A program made the position numbers and the translations under genes. The notes beneath the pieces were generated by a model. It was not told where the DNA came from, did not search any database, and saw only the letters and a program-made list of their open reading frames with translations. From contig JBBDWN010000169.1 in NCBI GenBank assembly GCA_040902855.1, forward strand, positions 1-12,673: DNA of 12,673 bases, written 5' to 3'. Source of the stretch: DATHWB01 sp040902855 (GTDB taxonomy: Bacteria > Actinomycetota > Acidimicrobiia > Spongiisociales > ZC4RG35). Each line of letters starts with the position of its first letter. Positions within the stretch are counted from its first letter, which is position 1. Below are positions 1-6,212 of this stretch, piece by piece.

Positions 1-48
1 AGCCCCCTCGGCACCACCTACACCGTCACCGGCGCCGACCCCCCATAA
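1..48 (+). CDS. 3' end of an unidentified protein (partial)
   Basis: Frame 1 is open from the left edge and ends at TAA (46-48), giving the tail SPLGTTYTVTGADPP. Fourteen of these fifteen codons end in C, the third-position pattern of real genes in this GC-rich window, so I read it as the end of a gene entering from the left. It converges on the stress-protein gene with 27 bases between the stops, and no terminator hairpin is evident there. The fragment is too short to assign a function or family. Confidence 0.45.
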   Translation, partial: SPLGTTYTVTGADPP

Positions 49-75
49 ACCGATCAGCTCTGGGTACGCCTCGCG

Positions 76-579
76 CTAGTCGCCTTCGCGGTCGGCCTCT
101 TCGGCGCGGGTGGCCGCAGGGACGAGGACGAGGGGGCAATGGGTGCGTTCCATGACCCTGGCAGAGACACTCGTCCACGCTTGTTCGGTGAAGAGGCGGC
201 GGGTGGCGCCCATCATGATGATGTCGGCTGTGAGGTCGAGGGCAGTGGTGACGATGGCGTCAACGGGATCGGGGCCCTCCACAAAAGTGATGTGTGGTTC
301 GATGCCCCGGGCGCGCAGGGCTGCGACGACAGGTTCGACGGCTCTTCGTCCGCGTTCTTCCAGATACGTCAACGTCTTCATCTCGGCGGTGTCGGTCTGC
401 CAGTCGCCCTGGTCGAGGAAGGATCGACGTTCCTCTTCGTCCATCGACTCGAGAAATGTCCTGGGGACCTCGATCACCGTCATCACGGTGACGACTCCGT
501 CGTCGGGCAGCAGCCGGCTGCAGAGTTCGGCGCTCGGTGCGGGGGGCAGCACACCGGTCGTGGCGATCAGGACGTGCAC
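76..579 (-). CDS. Universal stress protein (UspA-like), degenerate nucleotide site
   Basis: This 167-residue protein has the alternating strand/helix pattern of a single UspA domain. It has an N-terminal strand (VHVLIATTG), a central segment VVAALRARGIEPHITFVEG, and a C-terminal block from MMGATRRL (about 123-129) to SVSARVMERTHCPLVLVP (137-154), the usual end of Usp domains. UspA proteins are cytosolic and act in stress survival, often binding ATP. Here the binding residues are poorly kept: the Asp normally ending strand 1 is Thr7, and the G-2x-G-9x-G(S/T) loop reads G124-A-T-R127 followed by T136-S137, so only the first Gly is clear. ATP binding is therefore doubtful. The GTG at 577-579 was chosen because a TAATGT -10-like hexamer ends exactly 7 bases before it, suggesting a leaderless mRNA. 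The frame stays open far upstream, but that extension runs antisense to the next two genes and is not believed. It is transcribed divergently from the flavin reductase gene. Confidence 0.8.
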   Translation of the reverse strand: MHVLIATTGVLPPAPSAELCSRLLPDDGVVTVMTVIEVPRTFLESMDEEERRSFLDQGDWQTDTAEMKTLTYLEERGRRAVEPVVAALRARGIEPHITFVEGPDPVDAIVTTALDLTADIIMMGATRRLFTEQAWTSVSARVMERTHCPLVLVPAATRAEEADREGD

Positions 580-586
580 GCCCGCG

Positions 587-592
587 ACATTA
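587..592 (-). promoter_or_regulatory. Putative -10 element of the usp-like gene (leaderless)
   Basis: Read on the minus strand the hexamer is TAATGT, matching the TAnnnT form of actinobacterial -10 boxes. Seven bases (586-580) separate it from the GTG start, so the transcript would begin at or next to the start codon. There is no Shine-Dalgarno sequence upstream of the GTG. I could not find a convincing -35 element. Confidence 0.45.
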
Positions 593-623
593 GGCCCGCC
601 TCGCGCCTTGCTGCCCGCTGCTC

Positions 624-629
624 TACTCT
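624..629 (+). promoter_or_regulatory. Putative -10 element of the flavin reductase gene (leaderless)
   Basis: TACTCT fits TAnnnT and is followed by exactly seven bases (630-636) before the ATG at 637. This is the same spacing as in the divergent promoter on the other strand. No Shine-Dalgarno sequence precedes the ATG, which supports a leaderless start. No clear -35 is visible at 16-18 bp. Confidence 0.45.
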
Positions 630-636
630 CGCGGCC

Positions 637-1134
637 ATGGACGACGTCGTTCTCAACAAGGTCACTTGGAAGATCCCGAACGCGCTGGCACTGGTCGGTT
701 CTCGCGCGGGCGACGAGTGGAATGCGATGACCACGTCGTGGATCACCCAGGTTTCGATGGAACCGGTGCTGATCGGTATCGGCGTCGACAACTCGTCGGT
801 GACACACCGCCTCATCAGCGAGGGGGGATCGTTCACTGTCAACCTCTGGTCCTCGGATGACACCCGTCCCTTCGTGAAATTCTCGAAGCCTGCCACCAAG
901 GACGGCATGACTCTCAACGAGCGCCCGATCACCGAGGGTGTGACGGGTGCTCCCATCTTCGAAGAGGCGATTGCCTGGATGGAGTGCGAGGTCCGCTCGA
1001 CGCACGACTTCGGCACGCATTCGTTCTTCGTGGGTGAGGTGGTCGACGCTGCGGTTCTCGATGAGGATCAACGGGCGGCTGCGGTCAGTGACACGAGGAT
1101 GAAGTACGGCGGAGTGAAGCGAGGCGGACATTGA
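637..1134 (+). CDS. Flavin reductase-like FMN-binding split-barrel protein
   Basis: This 165-residue protein resembles the flavin reductase domain family (HpaC/FRD-like split barrel). The flavin-binding segment WNAMTTSWITQVSMEPVLIG lies at about 28-47. It is followed by the GIGVDNSSVTHRLI stretch, a GSFTVNL strand, and the typical late motif THSFFVGEVVDA. Members usually bind FMN or FAD and reduce it with NAD(P)H to supply a partner monooxygenase; others act as oxidoreductases themselves. No monooxygenase is seen in the window, so the partner is unknown. The ATG at 637 fits the leaderless promoter and the point where homology-like sequence begins. The gene lies 13 bases upstream of the SDR gene and probably shares its transcript. 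Its position ahead of the FO synthase genes makes a flavin or deazaflavin link plausible, but that is inference. Confidence 0.85.
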   Translation: MDDVVLNKVTWKIPNALALVGSRAGDEWNAMTTSWITQVSMEPVLIGIGVDNSSVTHRLISEGGSFTVNLWSSDDTRPFVKFSKPATKDGMTLNERPITEGVTGAPIFEEAIAWMECEVRSTHDFGTHSFFVGEVVDAAVLDEDQRAAAVSDTRMKYGGVKRGGH

Positions 1135-1147
1135 TCCCGGAACCCAC

Positions 1148-1924
1148 ATGCAATTGAGCGTCAACGGGAAGGTGGCCGTCGTCACCGGCGCCACGCGGGG
1201 GATCGGGTTGGCGACCGCGCAGATGCTTCTCGAAAGCGGGGCCGAAGGTGTGACCATCACCTCGCGACGACCCGAGAACGTCGAAGCAGCGACCGAGCAG
1301 CTCGCACAGTTGGGGTTCGGGGCCGACCGGGTGCTCGGTCTGGCGGCTCGGGCCGATGACGACGGTGAGGCGGAACGCACGATCTCGGCGACGGTCGAAC
1401 GGTTCGGAAGCGTCGACATACTCGTCAACAACGCCGGGACGAACCCTTCGGGCGGTTCCATCATGGACGTCGACATGGGTGCCATCGACAAGACGTGGCA
1501 GGTCAATCAGCGGGCGCCGCTCGTGTGGTCTCGCATGGCGTATCACGCGGGGATGAAGGATCACGGCGGTGTGATCATCAATGTCGCCTCGGTGGGCGGC
1601 CTCCGTCCGAGCCCCATCATGGGCGCATACAACGTCTCGAAGGCGGCACTGATCCACCTGACACATCAGCTCGCATTCGAACTCGCCCCGAAGGTACGCG
1701 TGAACGCCGTTGCTCCTGCGGTCGTCAAAACTCGACTCTCGGAACTGCTGTGGACCGCCGACGAGGAGGCTGCCGCCCGCACCCATCCGTTGGGTCGGCT
1801 TGGAACGCCTGAGGATGTCGCCGCCGCCATCACGTATCTGGCGTCTGATCACGCAACCTGGCTGACGGGTGTGATCCTGCCGGTCGACGGCGGCGTGACA
1901 GGCGCCTCCGGCTCTCTGTCGTGA
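1148..1924 (+). CDS. Short-chain dehydrogenase/reductase (SDR), probably NADP(H)-dependent
   Basis: At 258 residues this is the standard length of a classical SDR with a Rossmann fold. It has the coenzyme motif TGATRGIG (13-20), NNAG (94-97), and the full catalytic set Asn120, Ser148, Tyr161 and Lys165 (YNVSK). It ends with the usual LPVDGG motif. Arg40 and Arg41 after the second strand (ITSRRPE) favour NADP(H) over NAD(H). The sequence is FabG-like, but the substrate cannot be read from it; oxidation or reduction of a carbonyl/alcohol is the safe call. The ATG lies 13 bases after the flavin reductase stop, with no good Shine-Dalgarno sequence, so the start is the most sensible rather than proven. 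The stop (1922-1924) overlaps the -35-like part of the cofG promoter. Confidence 0.9.
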   Translation: MQLSVNGKVAVVTGATRGIGLATAQMLLESGAEGVTITSRRPENVEAATEQLAQLGFGADRVLGLAARADDDGEAERTISATVERFGSVDILVNNAGTNPSGGSIMDVDMGAIDKTWQVNQRAPLVWSRMAYHAGMKDHGGVIINVASVGGLRPSPIMGAYNVSKAALIHLTHQLAFELAPKVRVNAVAPAVVKTRLSELLWTADEEAAARTHPLGRLGTPEDVAAAITYLASDHATWLTGVILPVDGGVTGASGSLS

Positions 1925-1950
1925 CCGCACGTCACGTCCGCTGATACGGT
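1921..1950 (+). promoter_or_regulatory. Putative internal promoter for cofG-cofH
   Basis: A -35-like GTGACC (1921-1926) is separated by 18 bp from TACGGT (1945-1950), a TAnnnT -10 box. Six bases later comes the cofG ATG at 1957. There is no Shine-Dalgarno sequence before that ATG, so a leaderless start is plausible. The -35 part overlaps the SDR stop codon. Transcription could therefore start here as well as read through from the flavin reductase and SDR genes. Confidence 0.4.
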
Positions 1951-1956
1951 TCTTCG

Positions 1957-3096
1957 ATGACTGGACTCCCAGACCGTGATCGGGCGATCGCATATCTCGA
2001 CGGACGGATCGACTCCGCACCGTTGTTCGCAACGGCGGCCGAGTTGGGACGCCAGGGCCACGGCGATGTCATCACCTACAGCCGGAAGGTGTTCATCCCG
2101 CTGACAACGCTCTGTCGGGATGTCTGCACCTATTGCACGTTCGCCAAGCCGCCGGGTGCCGGCGGCGTCTACCTGGAACCCGATGAGGTGATGGCCGTGG
2201 CCCGCGCCGGTGATGAGCGCGGCTGCACCGAAGCTCTGTTCACTCTCGGAGACCGGCCGGAGGCACGCTGGCCCCAGGCGAGAGAGTTCCTGGCAGCCAA
2301 GGGTCACGAGTCGACACTTCAGTACGTCGAGGCGATGTCGCGACTCGTCGTCGAAGAGACCGGACTCTTCCCGCACGCCAATCCCGGTGTCATGAGTCGT
2401 GACGAGATCCGGATGTTGCGACCGACGAACGTCTCGATGGGGATGATGCTGGAGAACATCTCGCCCCGTCTCGCCGAGCCGGGCATGCCTCACTACGGCA
2501 GTCCGGACAAGGAACCACAGGCTCGGGTCGACACGATCGAGGCTGCCGGCACCGAGCGCGTCCCGTTTACGACCGGGATCCTGGTCGGCATCGGAGAGAA
2601 CAACGCGGAGATCGTCGACTCGCTGCTCGCCCTCGCCACGCTGCATGCGGAGGGAGGTCAGATCCAAGAGGTGATCATCCAGAACTTTCGGGCGAAGGCG
2701 GACACTCGAATGCGCGGACACGCCGAACCGATTCCTGCCTGGTTTGCTCGCGTGGTCGCCGTCGCACGGTGGATCTTCGGGCCGGAGATGAGCATTCAGG
2801 TACCGCCCAACCTGACGGAGCGTTTCGAGTCCTACCTGGAGGCGGGAATCAACGACTGGGGGGGCGTGTCTCCGCTCACGATCGACTTCGTCAATCCCGA
2901 GGCTCCCTGGCCCCACCTCGACGAACTCGAGGCGCGAACGAGCGCAGCGGGATTCAGGCTCCTGCCTCGCCTCCCTGTATACCCGAGCCACATGGGACCC
3001 GAATGGATCGACGCCGGCCTTCGAGCGAGGCTGGCGGACGCGGCCGACGATGACGGTTTCGCTCGCACACCCCGACTGGAGGAATTGAGCCGATGA
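1957..3096 (+). CDS. cofG: FO synthase subunit 1 (7,8-didemethyl-8-hydroxy-5-deazariboflavin synthase), CofG
   Basis: This 379-residue radical SAM enzyme carries the cluster motif CRDVCTYC (Cys53, Cys57, Cys60), binding a 4Fe-4S cluster and S-adenosylmethionine. CofG hallmarks are present: FTLGDRPE at about 95-102, HANPG, and SMGMMLENISPRL. CofG acts with CofH to join 5-amino-6-ribitylamino-uracil and tyrosine into FO, the chromophore of the hydride carrier F420. The length and the C-terminal segment with PRLPVYPSH match the family. In many actinobacteria CofG is the N-terminal half of the fused protein FbiC; here it is a separate gene ending shortly after the point where the FbiC linker would begin. 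The ATG at 1957 is supported by the -10-like box six bases upstream. Its stop overlaps the cofH start as ATGA, so the two subunits should be made together. Confidence 0.95.
   Translation: MTGLPDRDRAIAYLDGRIDSAPLFATAAELGRQGHGDVITYSRKVFIPLTTLCRDVCTYCTFAKPPGAGGVYLEPDEVMAVARAGDERGCTEALFTLGDRPEARWPQAREFLAAKGHESTLQYVEAMSRLVVEETGLFPHANPGVMSRDEIRMLRPTNVSMGMMLENISPRLAEPGMPHYGSPDKEPQARVDTIEAAGTERVPFTTGILVGIGENNAEIVDSLLALATLHAEGGQIQEVIIQNFRAKADTRMRGHAEPIPAWFARVVAVARWIFGPEMSIQVPPNLTERFESYLEAGINDWGGVSPLTIDFVNPEAPWPHLDELEARTSAAGFRLLPRLPVYPSHMGPEWIDAGLRARLADAADDDGFARTPRLEELSR
3078..3083 (+). promoter_or_regulatory. Strong ribosome binding site for cofH
   Basis: GGAGGA lies within the last codons of cofG, nine bases before the ATG at 3093. 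It is one of the best Shine-Dalgarno sequences in the window and fixes the start of cofH at the ATGA overlap. This matters because it shows that the long N-terminal extension of CofH is meant to be translated. Confidence 0.75.
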
Positions 3097-4952
3097 ACGT
3101 GGACACTGTGACCTTCGTGCGAGCGCGCCCGGCGACAGATGTCAATCAGCTCTCGGCGTCCACCCGCCGTCGGGAAGGCACCACAGTGCTCGAAATAGCC
3201 GCTCCCAGCCCAGAAGCAGTGTCGACGGGCGCTGCAGAGCGGGTCCTCGTTCTGTCGTCCTCCGCAGCCCATCCTGCCGCCGGATACCTGGTCGATCCGA
3301 CAGCCACCGCCGGTTTGGAACGTGCCGGGGTGAGCGGATGGCGGGTCACGGTGGTGGCGAGCGGGTCGTGGGAGGCGACGCTCGACGCAGTCGCCAGGTT
3401 GCGAGCGCCCTTTCTCCGCGTCGGGCGTTCGGCAGTGGCCGACTGGTCTTCTCGGGTCGACCTCCCGGGTCTCGACGTTCGCCTTTCGGTCTTTGTCGAC
3501 GACGTCACCCAAGCGATTGCCGCCGTCGCGGCCGGTGCCGGTGATCTCGTCCTTCGTGATTGGAGCGGCGAACGGATCGCGGAACTCAGGGAGGGTCTGG
3601 CGGACCGCGGTCTGGTCGAACGGACCGCCTTTCCACTTGGAGTCGAGATCGACTCTGCGAGAAGCGAACTGCCGGCTGACGTGTTCACCGCATGGCTGGG
3701 CCAGGTCGACGGGTCGGGGGCTGCCCGGCCCCGCTACTCGTGGGCGCCTGGCAAGGACGAGGCTCCACCAGTACCCGATGGCCGGATCTCCGCCGAATGG
3801 ACCGACACGACATGGGTGGGAGGGCGGTCGCCGGACCAACTCGCCGGGGCGGGGTCACTGCGTCCGGTACTCGAACGATCGCTGGCGGGAACTCCGCCGA
3901 CCGTCTCCGAGCTCGAGGCCCTGTTCGCGGCGCGCGGTGATCAGGTCGATGCGATCGCCTGGAGTGCCGATGCCCTGCGCAAGCGGACGAGCGGCGAAGA
4001 CGTCAGCTACGTCGTCAATCGGAACATCAACTACACCAACATGTGCTACTTCCGTTGCGGCTTCTGTGCCTTCTCGAAGGGGCCGCGCAGCCTGAACCTG
4101 CGAGGCGACCCGTATCTGATGGGGATTCCGGAGATCGTCCAGTGGTCTCAGGAGGCGTGGGACCGGGGGGCCACCGAGGTCACGTTGCAGGGCGGCATCC
4201 ATCCCGAGTTCACGGGGGATTTCTACGTTGGGGTGGTCGAGGCCATCAAGGCCGAGTTGCCCGAGATGCACATCCACGGCTTCACCCCGCTCGAAGTGTG
4301 GCAAGGCGCGGAGACGCTCGGGGTCTCCGTCCGCGACTTCCTGTCGCGGCTGCACGACGCCGGCCTCGGTTCGCTTCCCGGGACCGCGGCGGAGATCCTC
4401 GACGACGACGTCAGGCTCCATCTCTGCCCCGACAAGGTCCGTACTGCGCAGTGGGCCGAAGTGATGCTCACCGCCCACGACCTCGGTCTGCGGGCGACGG
4501 CGACTGTGATGTTCGGCCATATCGACCACCCGCGATCGTGGGCGAATCACTACGAGGTGATCAGGGCAATCCAGCGCCGTACCGGCGGATTCACCGAGTT
4601 CGTCCCTTTGCCGTTCGTCCACATGGGGTCGCCGATCTTTCTGCGCGGATTGGCTCGCCCCGGGCCTACCTGGGACGAGACAGTCCTCATCCACTCGGTG
4701 GCACGCCTGGCGTTCGATGGACTGATCGACAACATCCAGGCGTCGTGGGTGAAGCTCGGACTCGACGGCGGGGCGCGTCTGCTCGACGCCGGTTGCAACG
4801 ATCTGGGAGGCACGCTGATGGGTGAGATCATCACTCGCGCGGCGGGCGCGGCCCACGGCCAGGAGATGACACCGGACGAGTTCGAGGCCGCCATCCGGGG
4901 GGCAGGCCGCAATCCGGTGCGGCGCAACACGGTCTACGCCAGGATCGGCTGA
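3093..4952 (+). CDS. cofH: FO synthase subunit 2, CofH, with an unusual ~250-residue N-terminal extension
   Basis: The C-terminal part (about 255-619) is a clear CofH. It has the radical SAM cluster motif CYFRCGFC (Cys318, Cys322, Cys325) inside NRNINYTNMC, then QGGIHPEF, HGFTPLEV and SLPGTAAEILDDDVR, and ends VRRNTVYARIG. CofH takes tyrosine and the ribitylamino-uracil precursor to the intermediate that CofG turns into FO for F420. At 619 residues the protein is far longer than free-standing CofH, whose cluster cysteines usually lie within about the first 80 residues. Residues about 30-205 are alanine-rich with alternating strands and helices (for example LDVRLSVFV, then DVTQAIAAVAAGAGDLVLRDW), resembling part of a (beta/alpha) barrel, but I recognise no family. 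Residues about 213-226 (PRYSWAPGKDEAPP) look like the linker of fused FbiC. The start is fixed by GGAGGA and the overlap with cofG. Confidence 0.95.
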   Translation: MNVDTVTFVRARPATDVNQLSASTRRREGTTVLEIAAPSPEAVSTGAAERVLVLSSSAAHPAAGYLVDPTATAGLERAGVSGWRVTVVASGSWEATLDAVARLRAPFLRVGRSAVADWSSRVDLPGLDVRLSVFVDDVTQAIAAVAAGAGDLVLRDWSGERIAELREGLADRGLVERTAFPLGVEIDSARSELPADVFTAWLGQVDGSGAARPRYSWAPGKDEAPPVPDGRISAEWTDTTWVGGRSPDQLAGAGSLRPVLERSLAGTPPTVSELEALFAARGDQVDAIAWSADALRKRTSGEDVSYVVNRNINYTNMCYFRCGFCAFSKGPRSLNLRGDPYLMGIPEIVQWSQEAWDRGATEVTLQGGIHPEFTGDFYVGVVEAIKAELPEMHIHGFTPLEVWQGAETLGVSVRDFLSRLHDAGLGSLPGTAAEILDDDVRLHLCPDKVRTAQWAEVMLTAHDLGLRATATVMFGHIDHPRSWANHYEVIRAIQRRTGGFTEFVPLPFVHMGSPIFLRGLARPGPTWDETVLIHSVARLAFDGLIDNIQASWVKLGLDGGARLLDAGCNDLGGTLMGEIITRAAGAAHGQEMTPDEFEAAIRGAGRNPVRRNTVYARIG

Positions 4953-4969
4953 TGGGTTCTGTTCGGCGA

Positions 4970-6175
4970 TCAGTCCTCGGCCAGCGGATAGCCCGGTCGT
5001 CCGCGCGATAGCCAGTCCTCCCACGCCGCCTCCAGACCCACGTCTCGTCCGAACCCTTCGGACATGACGTAGCGGTGCAAGAGGAGATCGCAATACGCCT
5101 GCACCGGGTCAACCACGCCTTCGAGCTGTCGTAGGCGGTCCACCATGGGTTCGAACTGCGACACCCGCCACTGTATGGCGGCGACGTTCTTCCCCGTCGG
5201 ACTGGTGATGGCCTGGTTGGCCTGGAAGTAGTACAGGTCTGCGAGGAGTTGCTTTGCCTGTTGTTCGAGCGCATCGATCCCGGTCAGTTCCTTCAGACGT
5301 GTGGCATGGAAGGTCCGTCCTCCGACTTTCAGTTTGAGCTTCAGGCGCGACCCGCCCTCACCCTGAGGGATCAGGTCCACCTCTTCCACGTTGAAACCCA
5401 GGTTGTTGAGCCGATCGATCCGGTTGCCGATCTGATACCGCTCTTCCAGCCCAATGGTCGGCTCCGCCGTCAGTTCCTTCCACAGCCCGTAATACCGGTC
5501 GGCGATGTCTTCACCGAGGCTGAGATCGGCATGGTCGAGGTCGATTCCTTGGGAGGCGGCGATGTCCGCCATGCCGCCGGCCACGTTGATGATCATGATC
5601 TCGATGTCTTCCATCCTGCGCCCGTCGGAGATGTGTCCCTCGTCGAAGACCACAGCGGTTTCTGCATCGACCATCACCGTCTCGATGGCCTCTGCGTCGA
5701 ATCGGTAGAGGACATTGGAGAGCGAACAGTCGCCCCAGAAGACCCCGGCGAGGTGGAGCTCGACGAGGAGACCTGCGAATGCGTCCAGCATCTGTGCCCG
5801 GCGGGCGCCGAAGCCGGGACCCTGCACCAGCTCCCGGTATGAGAAGGAGAACGGCTCGTAGGCGGTGATGAGCGCGGCGGACCGCTCGGAGTGCTTGTCC
5901 GGATCGCGCCGCTCGACGAGGCCTACGGGCCGGACGGCTGGGCCGCCGAAGGACTCGAGCGTCCTCAACACGGTGTAGTCCTGGCGGGCGGCTCTGGTCG
6001 GCAGCTCTTTGACGGCATACACGCCCTGCGGATATTGCAGGAATCGCACCTCGTGACGTGAGATTCCTTTGGGCAGGTCGACGATGTTGTCGAGCTCCCA
6101 ATCAGAGAGCGAGGTGTCCCACGGGAGATCGAGAAAGTCGGGGTGCCCAGTGCGGATGGTCAGTTCGGGCGGCAT
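4970..6175 (-). CDS. DUF4032 protein with an N-terminal kinase-like domain
   Basis: This 401-residue protein matches my memory of the actinobacterial DUF4032 family: an N-terminal domain like lipopolysaccharide/Kdo kinases and a conserved C-terminal domain. Kinase-like features are Lys56 in VYAVKELP, the catalytic-loop-like FWGDCSLSNVLYRF (Asp149, Asn154), and Asp170 in VMVDAETAVVF, in place of a metal-binding DFG. Residues about 225-390 form the DUF4032 part, including LLADLYYFQANQAI and GKNVAAIQWRVSQFEPM. The pattern suggests a phosphotransferase, but the substrate is unknown. There is no signal peptide or membrane segment, so it is likely cytosolic. The ATG at 6173-6175 was preferred because no acceptable in-frame start follows the previous gene's stop. 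A TACCGT hexamer lies ten bases upstream and no Shine-Dalgarno sequence is present. The gene follows the PhnD-like gene by 37 bases and converges on cofH with 17 bases between the stops. Confidence 0.85.
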   Translation of the reverse strand: MPPELTIRTGHPDFLDLPWDTSLSDWELDNIVDLPKGISRHEVRFLQYPQGVYAVKELPTRAARQDYTVLRTLESFGGPAVRPVGLVERRDPDKHSERSAALITAYEPFSFSYRELVQGPGFGARRAQMLDAFAGLLVELHLAGVFWGDCSLSNVLYRFDAEAIETVMVDAETAVVFDEGHISDGRRMEDIEIMIINVAGGMADIAASQGIDLDHADLSLGEDIADRYYGLWKELTAEPTIGLEERYQIGNRIDRLNNLGFNVEEVDLIPQGEGGSRLKLKLKVGGRTFHATRLKELTGIDALEQQAKQLLADLYYFQANQAITSPTGKNVAAIQWRVSQFEPMVDRLRQLEGVVDPVQAYCDLLLHRYVMSEGFGRDVGLEAAWEDWLSRGRPGYPLAED

Positions 6176-6185
6176 GGTGGCCGGA

Positions 6186-6191
6186 ACGGTA
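6186..6191 (-). promoter_or_regulatory. Possible -10 element upstream of the DUF4032 gene
   Basis: TACCGT on the minus strand fits TAnnnT and lies ten bases before the ATG at 6175, in the 37-base gap after the PhnD-like gene. It could give a nearly leaderless transcript separate from the iclR unit. No -35 is convincing and the spacing is longer than at the other leaderless candidates, so this is weak. Confidence 0.25.
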
Positions 6192-6212
6192 CCCGGCCGG
6201 TCATCGCGCCGA

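Noticed and set aside
580..1506. Minus-strand reading frame extending the usp-like gene by about 309 codons upstream
   Set aside because: It runs antisense to the flavin reductase and SDR genes, which have clear family motifs. The extension is arginine/histidine-rich without fold signals, and a GTG start with a -10-like box fits at 579.
1849..2991. A 380-codon minus-strand frame antisense to cofG, with similar long frames antisense to cofH
   Set aside because: cofG and cofH carry complete radical SAM motifs. The antisense frames are compositionally biased mirrors with no recognisable motifs.
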